64,000 nt of DNA from Nostoc carneum NIES-2107 (GTDB lineage: Bacteria > Cyanobacteriota > Cyanobacteriia > Cyanobacteriales > Nostocaceae), in the NCBI GenBank assembly GCA_002368155.1, contig AP018180.1:1054001-1118000 (forward strand). The letters are read 5' to 3'. Under the pieces are notes generated by a model. The model did not search any database. It was not told the origin of the DNA and saw only the letters and a program-made list of their open reading frames with translations. This document shows positions 17,687 through 27,665 of the stretch, piece by piece. How positions within the stretch are numbered: position 1 is the stretch's first letter; each line of letters begins with the position of its first letter. The position numbers were made by a program, and so were the translations under genes.

Positions 17687-18151
17687 CTAATGATGAAACG
17701 GAATCACTAGTAATGGCACAAGCACCAAAATTAACCACACCCAAGACCAAGATTTTGGTGTTCCCATAGAATTTGGTTGCTGCAAAAGCGCATCTATTCT
17801 CTGGCTGACATGATTGGTTGAGATATGCTGGGCAAAAGCTGCACAAAAATTTGACTCTACTAAAATTGGAGTATTGACAACCAATAGTAAAGCCTCTGCC
17901 AATAAAAGACTATCAACTTTCTGACTTGCCCAATAGTCAGCGCGTATTTCTCTTAAAAGTAACAACTCTTGCCATAAAGATTCGGTGTGAGGTAGCCACG
18001 ATGTTAATTGACGTAGCCACCCCAAAAAGAAAAACCAACAGGTATCATGGTAATGGCGATGTCCATCTTCATGGGCTAGTACAGCTTTGACATGGGGGAT
18101 ATCTAAGGTATCTAATAATCGAATAGCACTAAGAAAAGCTGGAACACTTGT
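17687..18151 (-). pseudogene. M56 (BlaR1-type) peptidase, C-terminal remnant
   Basis: The minus-strand frame carries the zinc motif HEDGH (HExxH) in VKAVLAHEDGHRHYHD, then REIRADYWA (the downstream acidic ligand region), and ends in a hydrophobic tail segment. This is the pattern of M56 metallopeptidases that partner BlaI-type repressors. The N-terminal membrane part is missing: the frame is cut at 18152, exactly where IS4-type transposase sequence begins, so insertion is the likely cause. Functional protein is unlikely. Confidence 0.7.
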
Positions 18152-18154
18152 GGT

Positions 18155-18799
18155 TTAAGCAGTTTGTAATTGCTTGCGTAATTCACGCCGGGGTTTTGTC
18201 ATCAAGGGGTAAGCTTTTGGGCGGCGTTTACGAACTCGTGGTTCACTTCTACCTGGGCGATAGCGAAGCGCTGCTGCTTTCAGCAGATCGCTCACAGTCT
18301 TGTGAACGATAACTTTTAGTAAAGTGCGATAAATTTCAAGACGTTTTGTGTTGTGAGCAGCTAACAATTGGGGAATAAAGTTATTTAAATGATGGCGAGT
18401 ACCTTGTAAAGACAAGCGCAACGGAGGAGTACCGTAACTATTACCTGCCGACCACATCAAAAGGTTTTTTAATAACTTTTCTGGCAATCTAGACCGTGCT
18501 TGGCAGTAAGCACTTGTATCAGTTGTTCGCGGAGCGTCTCGAAGAGAAGGAATTTCTACTCCTTCTCCTGTTAAATAGGCGATTATTTTACTTACGGCAT
18601 TGTGGCAACTTTTATCAGTATCTAAAACCTGAGATAAAAATGCCCATAGTGTTACAATTGGGTCAAACAATCGCTTCTTATATTTAATTTTTAACTCCCA
18701 AAGGGCTTTCTCAATTGCCGAGTATGGTAACAATTCTTGAAAAGGTAATCCCAGACTTTGGTTAAACTTATCCTTGAGGATTTGTACTCGCAGTGTCAC
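18155..18799 (-). pseudogene. IS4-family transposase, internally deleted
   Basis: A 214-residue frame joins an IS4-type N-terminus (SCHNAVSKI, TSAYCQARSRLP) to a C-terminal end (RRPKAYPLMTKPRRELRKQL). The central DDE catalytic region expected between residues about 125 and 320 is gone, so it cannot be an active transposase. Two cyanobacterial palindromic elements are read in-frame: GCGGAGCGTCTCGAAGAGAAG near 18530-18550 and the AGCGAAGCGCTGCTGC element near 18262-18278. The deletion derivative abuts the truncated M56 gene. Confidence 0.75.
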
Positions 18800-18922
18800 A
18801 GTAGTAGTTATGCTATTGGCTTACTTGTATCAAAGAAAGTATTTCATGAACGAGTAAGCTTTTTCTACCTACAAAAATTTTTGCACATTCCCTACATACT
18901 TGTTTCATCCATTCCACTCTTC

Positions 18923-18958
18923 GAGCGCGATCGCCCTTCAGGGGCTACGCGATCGCTC
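18923..18958. repeat. HIP1-containing palindromic repeat
   Basis: GAGCGCGATCGCCC on the left pairs imperfectly with CTACGCGATCGCTC on the right around a TTCAGGGG centre. This is a common dispersed repeat type of Nostoc-like genomes, in a stretch (18800-19047) where I see no gene. Confidence 0.6.
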
Positions 18959-19047
18959 TGCTGGTGGAGGCAAGCTATCATCACAAAGAAGGCTGACACA
19001 AAGCGATACCTGCGGCACACTTCATGAACGCGTCAAAAGAAACAGCA

Positions 19048-19767
19048 TTAAGGATAATCTTCTGAGACATCCTTCCATTGTTCAATAGCTTTAAAAGCTG
19101 TGGAGCTTGTTGCGCATAGCTTATAGCTTTTCTTCGTGCCATTCAATTCATAGTCATTAAATAGCTCATGGTGATACTTGATGACGGCACGCCAACACAT
19201 ACTACCAATATAATTAGGCTTACCCTCGCCAAATAAAATTTCTCTAATTACAGAGTTAACGCCATCAGCACCAATCAGTAAATCTGCATATACCGATTTT
19301 TCGCCATCAAAACTAATTTTTACACCGTTTTCATCTTGCTCAAAGCCGATACAGCGATGATTAAGATGAATTATCTCAGATGGTAGTCTAGATGCTAAAA
19401 CTTGCTGTAGACGATACCACCAAACAGTCACTAATGGCTGTCCATATTTTTCTTGGTATTTGCTTGCATTAGCCCGGATTGTTTCTCCTTGAATATTCTT
19501 TAAAACCGTATGGTGAACCTCACACCCTGAACCTTTGAGGGTTTCGACAATTCCCGGTGCGATTGCATCTAAAAAATTCAAGCCATTGGGAGCTAGTCCT
19601 AGCCCAGTTCCAGCCGGACGAAACTCTTGAGCTTTTTCGTATATTTGAACGTCTATCCCTTGGCTCCTCAGTGCTATAGCAGCAGCTAGACCGCCAGGGC
19701 CAGCACCAATAATGGCAACTTTTTCTACTAGAGGTGGGGATAATTTCTCAGTTGGGTTTATATTCAT
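19048..19767 (-). pseudogene. FAD-dependent monooxygenase, C-terminally truncated
   Basis: A 239-residue frame with the FAD-binding GAGPGGLAAAIAL near residue 20 and the DG motif LLIGADGVNSVIRE near 165-178, as in the PHBH/zeaxanthin-epoxidase family of aromatic hydroxylases. Family members are about 380-420 residues; this one stops after WKDVSEDYP and lacks the third FAD motif (GDAAH) and the substrate domain. It is divergent from the molybdenum oxidoreductase operon, 205 bases away. Probably inactive. Confidence 0.75.
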
Positions 19768-19972
19768 AATGTGAGGTTAACTGTCTGAGCTACAAAAAGT
19801 AATAATAGACTGTGGTGAAGTTGACTACTGTTCAGACTTATTTCTTCAGCCCCAAGCTTTTCCTATTGCCTCTTTACTCTTGCCCGCCAATGCAAATCAA
19901 TTTTAAAATCAAAGCGGACTGCAAGATAAAATCCAATAAACATCTGAAAAACTATTAGTATCATCATTCAAT

Positions 19973-20521
19973 ATGGAAGAAAAGTTTTTAGATACACCAA
20001 CTTCAAACTCTCTTACTCAAAAGTTGCAAATATTTTCTTCCGAAGAAGTAGAATTATCGCTGAACATCAATAATATCTCCTACTCAGTAAAACTAGAACC
20101 TCGCGTTACTTTACTGGATGCACTCCGAGAGAAGCTGGGTTTGATGGGCACTAAAAAAGCTTGCGATCGTGGTGAATGTGGAGCATGTACTATTCTAGTA
20201 AATGGTCGCCGAATTAACTCCTGTATGACTCTAGCAGTAATGCATATCGACGCTGAAATTACCACAATTGAGGGATTAGCACAAGATGGCCAACTCCACC
20301 CCATACAAACAGCTTTTATCAAACATGATGCTTTTCAATGTGGTTACTGCACATCGGGTCAAATTGTATCAGCCGTAGGAATGATATTAGAAGAAACACC
20401 AAAATCTGAAGCAGAAATTCGAGAAAAAATGAGTGGAAACCTTTGCCGTTGTGGAGCATATCCAAATATTATTGCAGCGATTCGGGATGTGCTAGAGGAA
20501 ATGGAAAATGCAGCCATTTAG
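19973..20521 (+). CDS. Molybdenum aldehyde oxidoreductase, 2Fe-2S subunit (PaoA/YagT-like)
   Basis: A 182-residue small subunit with both iron-sulfur motifs: the plant-type CDRGECGACTILVNG and the helical CGYCTSG with the distal NLCRCGAY. It passes electrons from the molybdenum centre to the FAD subunit. E. coli PaoA carries a Tat signal; none is seen here, where the N-terminus is a short polar stretch, so a cytoplasmic enzyme is likelier. It is the first of three overlapping genes; the next start lies 14 bases before its stop. Confidence 0.9.
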   Translation: MEEKFLDTPTSNSLTQKLQIFSSEEVELSLNINNISYSVKLEPRVTLLDALREKLGLMGTKKACDRGECGACTILVNGRRINSCMTLAVMHIDAEITTIEGLAQDGQLHPIQTAFIKHDAFQCGYCTSGQIVSAVGMILEETPKSEAEIREKMSGNLCRCGAYPNIIAAIRDVLEEMENAAI

Positions 20522-21485
20522 TTATGCTAAAGTTACTTCCCAAGATGCGGCGTTCGCTACAGTTGCACAAGACGAAACTGCTGCATTTATCGCTGGTGGC
20601 ACGGATTTACTGGGATTAATGAAAGATGGAGTCCAAACAGCAAATATATTAATTGATATTAATAATTTGGCCTTAACAGATATTGTATCTGTTGCAAATG
20701 GAATCCGGATTGGTGCAATCTCTCGGATGAGTGATGTAGCTTTTCATCCCAAAATTCAGGAATGTTATCCATTAATTAGCCAAGCATTGTTACAAAGTGC
20801 TTCACCGCAACTACGAAATATGGCAACAGTGGGCGGTAATTTACTACAACGAGTCCGTTGTGGCTACTTTCGCGATCTGGTTTTTCCTTGTAATAAGCGC
20901 ACCCCAGGTTTAGGTTGTGCCGCAATTACAGGCTACAATCGAATGCACGCTATTTTCGGAGCAAGTGAACATTGTATTGCCGTTCATCCTTCCGATTTAG
21001 CTGTAGCATTAACGGCATTAGATGCGATGATTTACATCCAAGGGGTAGAAAAAGAACGTCAAATTTCAATTCATGATTTTTATCTCTTACCAGGTAATAC
21101 ACCAGAAAAAGAAACTGTATTACAGCCTGGAGAATTAATCATTGCTATTGAAGTTCCAAATTCTGTATCTAAGTCCTATTATTTAAAAGTTAGAGATCGT
21201 AGTTCCTACCAATTTGCTCTCGTTTCTGTAGCTATTGCCGTAGAGTTAGAACAGGACATAATTCAATCAGCACGAATCGCTTTTGGTGGGGTAGCACCTA
21301 AACCTTGGCGTGCAAGGGATGCTGAGGAATTTCTCAAAGGTAAAGCAATTAACGAAGCTACCTTTAAAGCCGCAGGAGAAGCAGCTGTTAAAGAAGCAAA
21401 ACCGCAAACACATAATGAATTCAAAATTGAATTAGTCAAAGGCGCTTTAGTACGTGCGCTTTCAGTTGTAACAACAAAATTATGA
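20508..21485 (+). CDS. Molybdenum aldehyde oxidoreductase, FAD subunit (PaoB/YagS-like)
   Basis: A 325-residue subunit of the CoxM/XdhB type with FAD-binding AGGTDLLGLMKDG and MATVGGNLLQRVRC. It contains the extra cysteine cluster RVRCGYFRDLVFPCNKRTPGLGC followed by HCIAVHPSD. That is the pattern that holds a 4Fe-4S cluster in E. coli PaoB and is absent from ordinary xanthine dehydrogenase FAD subunits. Translation is probably coupled to both neighbours (overlaps of 14 and 4 bases), with GAGGAAATG as ribosome site. Confidence 0.9.
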   Translation: MQPFSYAKVTSQDAAFATVAQDETAAFIAGGTDLLGLMKDGVQTANILIDINNLALTDIVSVANGIRIGAISRMSDVAFHPKIQECYPLISQALLQSASPQLRNMATVGGNLLQRVRCGYFRDLVFPCNKRTPGLGCAAITGYNRMHAIFGASEHCIAVHPSDLAVALTALDAMIYIQGVEKERQISIHDFYLLPGNTPEKETVLQPGELIIAIEVPNSVSKSYYLKVRDRSSYQFALVSVAIAVELEQDIIQSARIAFGGVAPKPWRARDAEEFLKGKAINEATFKAAGEAAVKEAKPQTHNEFKIELVKGALVRALSVVTTKL

Positions 21486-23686
21486 CTAAAATTATCGGTA
21501 AACCATTCGATCGCGTTGATGGCAAACTCAAAGTTACCGGAGAAGCACCCTATACAGCCGATGTTGCTATAGAAAATTTAACTTATGGAGTGATTTTTCA
21601 AAGTGCGATCGCCAACGGTAAAATTATCCAAATAGATACATCCGCCGCCGCAGTTGTTCCTGGTGTGATAGATATCATTACTTACCAACAAACTCCATCT
21701 TTAATCAAAATCCCCTTGTTTTCGCCTCCACAACCTCAGCCAACCGCAAAAGACGATAATATTTACTACGACGGTCAACATTTGGGGATTGTAATTGCCC
21801 AAACTTTAGAACAAGCCGAAACCGCCGCCTCCTTAGTTAAAATTATCTACGAAGAAGCACCGCCTACAGTCACAATGGCAGATGCAGAGATATTTGAACC
21901 TGAATCAATATTTTTTGGCATTATGCCCGGTAAAATCACCAGAGGGGATGTTGAAGCTGCAAAAGCGCAAGCGGATGTCCTGGTGGAGCAGATTTATACC
22001 ACACCAATGGAACATCATCATCCCCTTGAACCTTCTGCAACGATCGCAATCTGGGAAGGAGATAATTTGACGCTGTATGAAACTACTCAAGGCATTTCAG
22101 CAACCCAAAAAGCGATCGCATCTTTTCTGAATATTCCTCAAGAAAATGTCCGTGTGATCTCTAAATATTTAGGCGGAGGATTTGGTTGTAAGGCATTGTT
22201 GCGATCGCATACTATTTTAGCTGCGATCGCATCTCGTCAAGTAAAACGCCCTGTAAAAGTTGTACTAACGCGATCGCAAATGTACACTGCTTGCGGACAT
22301 AGATCCCAAACTCAGCAGCAGCTAACGCTAGGTGCAACCACCGAAGGTAAACTAACCGTTATTCATCACATTGGCACATGCTTAACATCGCTATTTGATG
22401 ACTTTGTAGAACCAGTTGGTGTAGCAACAACAATGATGTATGCCTGTCCAAATCTGGAAATTAAATACCGTTTAGCACGTATCAACGCTGCTACACCAAC
22501 TTTTATGCGTGGTCCAGGAGAAGCAACAGGGATGTTTGCCCTAGAGTCAGCAATGGATGAACTAGCATACACCTTAAATATTGACCCAATTGAACTAAGA
22601 CTAAAAAATCATGCAGATATCGATCCCCATAAAGGATTACCTTGGTCAAGTAAATTCCTCAAAGAATGTTACCAGAAAGGAGGAGAAATTTTTGGTTGGT
22701 GCCAACGCAACCCAATTCCCCGTTCCATGCGAGATGGTTATTTCCTAATTGGTTGGGGAATGGCTAGTGCGACATTTCCCACTAATGTTGGAACTGCATC
22801 AGTCAAAGTAGAAATTTTTGCCAGTGGAGAGGTGCGGCTACAAAGTGGAACCCAAGATATTGGTACAGGTACTTATACCGTAATGACGCAGGTGGCTGCT
22901 GAGGTATTGGGCTTACCAGTGAAGTTTGAACTAGGTGATAGCAATTTTCCGAAAGCACCCAATACGGGTAACTCAATTACAGTTGCTAGTGTTTCCCCAG
23001 CGGTGTATAAAGCTGCGAGCGCTGCAAGGGATAGAATAATCCAAATGGCGAGCAAAGATCCAAATTCTCCACTTTATCAATCTCAAGCAGAAGATATTAC
23101 CGTCGAGTCAGGGCAGATATTTTTAAAACATGATCATTCCAGAAGAGACAGCTACACCGATATTCTGCGCCGTCACGAATTAGAAAGTTTAGAAGTCACA
23201 GAGCAAACCTCACCCAACCCAGAGGGTAAGCAATACGCTAAACACTCATTTGGTGCAATCTTTGTGGAAGTAGCAGTCGATGAAGTGTTGGGAGAAATCA
23301 AAGTTAGACGTTGCGTAGGAGTTTATGATGCAGGACGAATTCTCAACTTCAAGACAGCGCGAAGTCAGGTTCTCGGCGGGATTACATGGGGAATCGGTAT
23401 GGCGCGGATGGAGAAAACTGTAATGGACACAAATCAGGGCAGAATAGTTAATGCTAACCTTTCTGATTACCTGATTCCCATTCATGCAGATATTCCAAAT
23501 ATAGAAGTACAATTTATTGAGGAACCAGATCCTTATGTGAATACTCTAGGAACAAAAAGCTTGGGTGAACTTCCGATTGTTGGGGTAGCAGCAGCTATAT
23601 CCAATGCAGTGTATCATGCCACAGGTAAACGGATTCGCGACCTACCAATTACACTAGACAAGTTGTCTGAATCCGGAATTGATTAG
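21482..23686 (+). CDS. Molybdenum aldehyde oxidoreductase, molybdopterin subunit (PaoC/YagR-like)
   Basis: A 734-residue catalytic subunit, close to the 732 of E. coli PaoC. Visible motifs are LGGGFGCKA and FMRGPGEATGMFALE near the cofactor, QDIGTGTYTVM, and the C-terminal catalytic glutamate in TKSLGELPIVG. The enzyme family oxidises aldehydes, often aromatic, to acids using water as oxygen donor. Its start overlaps the FAD-subunit stop (ATGA). No XdhC/PaoD maturation factor gene follows, unlike in E. coli, so it would have to be supplied elsewhere. Substrate cannot be read from the sequence. Confidence 0.9.
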   Translation: MTKIIGKPFDRVDGKLKVTGEAPYTADVAIENLTYGVIFQSAIANGKIIQIDTSAAAVVPGVIDIITYQQTPSLIKIPLFSPPQPQPTAKDDNIYYDGQHLGIVIAQTLEQAETAASLVKIIYEEAPPTVTMADAEIFEPESIFFGIMPGKITRGDVEAAKAQADVLVEQIYTTPMEHHHPLEPSATIAIWEGDNLTLYETTQGISATQKAIASFLNIPQENVRVISKYLGGGFGCKALLRSHTILAAIASRQVKRPVKVVLTRSQMYTACGHRSQTQQQLTLGATTEGKLTVIHHIGTCLTSLFDDFVEPVGVATTMMYACPNLEIKYRLARINAATPTFMRGPGEATGMFALESAMDELAYTLNIDPIELRLKNHADIDPHKGLPWSSKFLKECYQKGGEIFGWCQRNPIPRSMRDGYFLIGWGMASATFPTNVGTASVKVEIFASGEVRLQSGTQDIGTGTYTVMTQVAAEVLGLPVKFELGDSNFPKAPNTGNSITVASVSPAVYKAASAARDRIIQMASKDPNSPLYQSQAEDITVESGQIFLKHDHSRRDSYTDILRRHELESLEVTEQTSPNPEGKQYAKHSFGAIFVEVAVDEVLGEIKVRRCVGVYDAGRILNFKTARSQVLGGITWGIGMARMEKTVMDTNQGRIVNANLSDYLIPIHADIPNIEVQFIEEPDPYVNTLGTKSLGELPIVGVAAAISNAVYHATGKRIRDLPITLDKLSESGID

Positions 23687-23755
23687 AATTTCTAGATTAT
23701 TAAAAAATATCATGGACTAAAACGATCATTTATTTGGGCATCACCGTGGTCGGGT

Positions 23756-23773
23756 AAGCTGTTACGCAGCTAA
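23756..23773. repeat. Flanking palindrome, left copy
   Basis: TAAGCTGTTACGCAGCTA lies just outside the first IS630 remnant. A near-identical element, read in reverse complement as TAAGCTGCTACGCAGCTT, lies at about 26159-26176 beyond the second IS630 remnant. The pair could mark the ends of a larger mobile unit or simply be a dispersed palindrome. Confidence 0.5.
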
Positions 23774-23775
23774 AT

Positions 23776-24884
23776 TTAATAAACAGCATTACCTTTGTTT
23801 TTAATTTTGCGCTCCCATTTAATAATAAGACCTCCTTCATTTAGCAATTTATTTAATAATTCTTCTAGCTGTGATACGGACTCAAATAATCTATGAGCTA
23901 TATATTCTTTTGCTGAATGCCAAACCAATTCAATTAAATTATAATCTGGACTATATGGCGGCAAAAATTCTAGAAGAATATTTGGCATTTCTGATTCAAT
24001 TTTATCTAAAATGTCTTTCCTTTTATGGAAGCTAGCATTATCTAGGATAATAACTATTTTCGCCGAGCCGTCTTTAAATTCTTCAATTGGTCTTCCTTGA
24101 TCTATCCATTCTTGTAATAGGAAATTGTTCAAAGATTTAATCTGTTCATAAAATACATCTGCATTTCCTTTTTTAATCACAAAGTTTATTCTCTTCTTGT
24201 CGTGATAACGTAGACCTCCCATGATATTTACTCTTCCTCTTCTCCTTTGCCCTGTGACTTGTTTCCTTTTACCTTTCTTACCCCAATTCTTTCTTCTTAT
24301 CACTCTTAAACTGAATCCACTTTCGTCCCAAAACCATACCTGCAAACGTTCTGGAGTATCTTTAAGTTATTCTTAAATATTCTGATAATTTTTCTTTAAA
24401 TGCCTTACGTTTTTCAGGATTCTGTTTGTCCTCTAGGCTGTACTTTGCCCTGCATGTTAACGTACTTTTTTCGCTATAATATTCTCCTGACTTGAGAGCC
24501 ACTTAACTTAATTCTTGTTATCTCTTCGAAATATGTCGCTAGTCTTGCCGCTGTCCATCGACCAAATTCATATCCATATTCTACTGGTTCTTTCTCAATT
24601 ACTTCTAATAGCAATTCCTCGTATTCTTTAGTGACTTTGCGGAAGTTACCTTCTCTTCTACCATCCAAAAAACTTTCTAAATTGTCTGGGTCTCCGTGAA
24701 CTGCCCAATAAGCTACTGTTGGATATGCAACATCTAAAAAATTGCTAATTTCTTGATAGGTTTTTCCATCATTTATCAACAAAATAATCAGAATCTTCTC
24801 TCTTACATAAGGATTCTCATGTTCTTTTAGCGTTTTCAGTAGCCTTTCCTTCTGCTCTTGAGAAAGATGGTTTTTTGCTGGCAT
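23776..24884 (-). pseudogene. IS630-family transposase with two frame breaks
   Basis: The N-terminal part (24474-24884, 136 residues, helix-turn-helix with KTYQEISNFLDVAYPTVAYW) and the DDE part (23776-24345, WFWDESGF, VIILDNASFH, FLPPYSPDYNLIELVWHS) are in different frames. The bridge in a third frame reads KYSLEDKQNPEKRKAFKEKL, so sequence is continuous but broken near 24476 and near 24367. The first could be the programmed frameshift known in some IS630 members. The second has no obvious slippery run, so the copy is probably dead. Confidence 0.8.
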
Positions 24885-24920
24885 ACGTCGCCGATAATAA
24901 CTTAGTTACTTAAACCTCGT

Positions 24921-26008
24921 CTATGTTGAAACCCGTAGTTTTTCCTCGTCAGAGTCAAGGTGATTTTTCACCCACAAGCGATGCCTGCGGCGGGCTACGC
25001 CTACGCTAATTTCAAAGGGGTTGGAATTAATATCTTGCTCAAATAAATGAACCCGTTCAATCAGTTCTGTAGAAGATTGATAGCATGTATGGTAGGTCAC
25101 ATCTTCACGTAACCAGTGCCACAAGTGTTCAACAGGCATAAAATCAGGGCTATAAGCAGGTAAGGGTTCTAGGTTGATTTGTAAGACTGATAATGCTTCT
25201 TTGACCGCTTGTGCCCTGTGATAAGGAGCACCATCCCAAATCAGAGTAATGTCGCGCTCAGGAAACTCAGTGCGAAGATGTTTTAAAACATCAATCGTGT
25301 TGAATTGGTCAGCCTTGAGGTAAGGAAAAATCCTAACTTTGGCATAGTTGTAAACATAGATTCCATAGAACGAAACCTTCTCTTTTCCAGGAGAGCTAGA
25401 ACTAACCCAAAAACGTTCACCTTTGATAGACCAACCATAACCTTCATCACTATCAAGATGAATGTGGGCTTCGTCAATGAAAATTAGTAAATGACCATTA
25501 TGGAGAGCATCATCCAGTAAGCCTTGAAGTCTTGCTAGAAATTCAGCACGTTTTTTACTATTAGCTTTATTCAAAAGTTTACGTGCTTTTTTCCAGGAAA
25601 AACCTAAATTTTTCAGGGTTTTACGCACTGATTCACGACAACACTTGAGATTAAATTGCTTTTCTATCCAAGTTACTAACCGCTTCAATGTCCACCGTGG
25701 CAGTTGTGCTTAATTCTGTTGTCGGTGTTGAGGTGGTATTGCTGCCAATTCTAGCGCTTTGCGGATTTCGGAATCAAGTGCTTTGTCTATATGTGGTGAA
25801 AAAGGGGGGTATAACCACCTGTATGCCGATATTTGAGTGTTTCTATGCCTAAACGATTATAACGATGTACCCACTCCATTATGGTCTGAGGGTTACGTCC
25901 TGTTTCCTTACCTACTTGTGTCGCACTTTTTCCATTACATATCTCATACAGTGCCATTAAACGCTCACGAGTCCTAGCATGTTCTGCTTTTAAGGCTTTT
26001 TCTCTCAA
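24921..26008 (-). pseudogene. Second IS630-type transposase, frameshift plus stop
   Basis: The helix-turn-helix half (25787-26008, ATQVGKETGRNPQTIMEW) and the DDE half (24921-25688; IFIDEAHIH, IWDGAPYHR, LPAYSPDFMPVEHLWHWL) belong to one protein. It is broken by a frameshift near 25800 and a TAA at 25710-25712. The bridging frame reads KALDSEIRKALELAAIPPQH. Near the C-terminus a dispersed palindromic repeat (GATGCCTGCGGCGGGCTACG at about 24979-24998) is translated in-frame. It differs clearly from the adjacent IS630 copy, so this is a different element, not a duplication. Confidence 0.8.
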
Positions 26009-26167
26009 GATTGAGGCACTCTCATAAAGAGCGATCGCATTCTACTTTGAGCATTCCTGTTTATTTTCTACCACACCCACTTATCTACAGTAATATGTTT
26101 TCTGCAAAAACTCCAGTTTTCAAGATGGATGAGGTTTAATCTTATATTATACAATCAAGCTGCGTAG

Positions 26168-26932
26168 CAGCTTACAGCACATGCCAAAGCAGACCTGGAA
26201 ACGTACTTTGCACCTATTGTGGTATCTGATGCCGGAGCCTTCAATACTTATGTGAAGCTGATTCCACCCAGCTACCCACTGGCAGAGCGCCAGAAAATTC
26301 AAGCGTTTCCAAAAAGTAGCAGTATGGTGACGGTATATTTAGGGTTCAAAGAGAGTCCACAGCAACTGGGATTTCAAGGTGAGAACCATTGGATTTACAC
26401 GACCTATAACCACGACGCAATTGCCCAAGATCCACCCATTCCTGTCGCTAAATTCTGCTATCTCTCATTTCCATCGCTTAAAGATCCATTATCTGAGGTG
26501 CATACGGCAGAAATCATTGCCCACGTTGACTATGATTTCTTTTCGCAGTGGCGGGAACAATCCTGGCGACGGCGAGGCGCGGACTACACTGAACTGAAAA
26601 CCCAAATTACCCAATCCCTGATTCAGTTAGTGGAGCGCCACTACCCTGGCTTTCAGGATTTGATTGAGTATGCCGAACTCTCGACTCCACTGACGGTGGA
26701 ACACTTTGATGCTAGCGATCGCGGTGCTATCTTCGGCATTCCCTGTATTCCTGAACGTCTGGATCAATCCTGGATCGGGGCTAGAACACCAATTAAAAAT
26801 CTATACCTGACTGGAGCCGATACACTTTCACTCGGCATTATGGGAGCGATGATGGGTGGAGTGAAAACAGCAGGTGTTTTAAATGGAGGATTCGGCTTTT
26901 TTAAGATTATGACAACCATCATGAGAAGGTGA
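26168..26932 (+). pseudogene. CrtI-like FAD oxidoreductase, C-terminal fragment
   Basis: The frame is open from 26168, upstream of the first ATG at 26219, and reads HAKADLETYFAPIVVSDAGAFNTYVKLIP, the middle of a phytoene-desaturase-type enzyme. It ends with NLYLTGADTLSLGIMGAMMGGVKTAG, the C-terminal FAD-binding motif of that family. About half of the usual 500 residues, including the N-terminal GxGxxG, is missing and the break coincides with the palindrome bordering the IS630 remnants. No matching N-terminal half is in the window. Confidence 0.75.
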
Positions 26933-27503
26933 CTGTCCACAGTAGTTAGCTTTATCCCCAACTTTCCATTGTCCATGATCCAGGCCGACACCATTTGTCA
27001 CAAGTTAAGGTTGTGAGGCAGTTGTCAAGGGGATTTGAGAAGATGGCTGAAAGAAGAATTCAGGTGTACCTCGTTGTTGAGCAGGGAAGGGAGCAACGAT
27101 CAGCTTCATGTTTGGTTTTCGTTGACGTTTAACAATAAGATGATAGTCTTGGCTGCAAATACGAGGAATCCCGGACGAAAAGATGAGATGATTTAGAATG
27201 TAAGTAAGCATAAGAATTTAATTTATCTGCATAAAATTCTTTTTGAAGCAAAGATTGATTTTTTAAAATCAATCTTCGTTTGCCTTCGCTAAGTCATAGC
27301 AGGCATTACTGTACCCAACCGGGTAAATTGTACGCTAAGACTGAAACTAAGATGGGATAAGCTTTTCAGCAATCGCTTTTTTCTGAAAAATTGGTTATAA
27401 AACTATGGTTATGGTGCTAATTTTAATCTAGTTTGAACGAAAAATCGTCGTTCCAGACACTTGAAAATTTCTTAGCGTACAAAAAACCTCTTATGGCACG
27501 GTG
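26933..27503. other. Non-coding gap
   Basis: I see no supported gene. The stretch holds the hairpin at 27251-27276 and otherwise unremarkable AT-rich sequence. A minus-strand 68-residue frame at 27005-27211 has no recognisable features. Confidence 0.5.
27251..27276. terminator. Terminator-like hairpin
   Basis: AAGATTGATTTT and AAAATCAATCTT are exact reverse complements separated by two T residues. The low-GC stem makes a strong intrinsic terminator doubtful; it may serve the CrtI-like remnant upstream. Confidence 0.4.
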
Positions 27504-27632
27504 ATGCCATTAAAATCGGAAAAAATTAGCCAAATTAAAGCGAGTTATGATGATAATATCGCTGCCCTAGAAACCGAGCAGGGTGTATGGCATGAGGAAC
27601 TAATTTACTACGTTGTTGCTCGTAAAGAGTAA
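27504..27632 (+). pseudogene. Small frame, possible methyltransferase tail
   Basis: A 42-residue frame ending HEELIYYVVARKE. The preceding frame reads LLWHGDAIKIGKN, and together they resemble the extreme C-terminus of a SAM-dependent methyltransferase with a frameshift near 27525. There is no room for the rest of such a gene, so it is best read as a relic. Assignment is weak. Confidence 0.35.
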
Positions 27633-27665
27633 GCAGTAAGCCAAGGCTTTCAACTAGTTGCATAA

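Noticed and set aside
23776-24884. Active IS630 using programmed frameshifting
   Set aside because: One break could be programmed, but a second break near 24367 has no slippery sequence and disrupts the DDE half.
27005-27211. 68-residue minus-strand frame
   Set aside because: No recognisable motif, no ribosome site, and low complexity of support; treated as chance.
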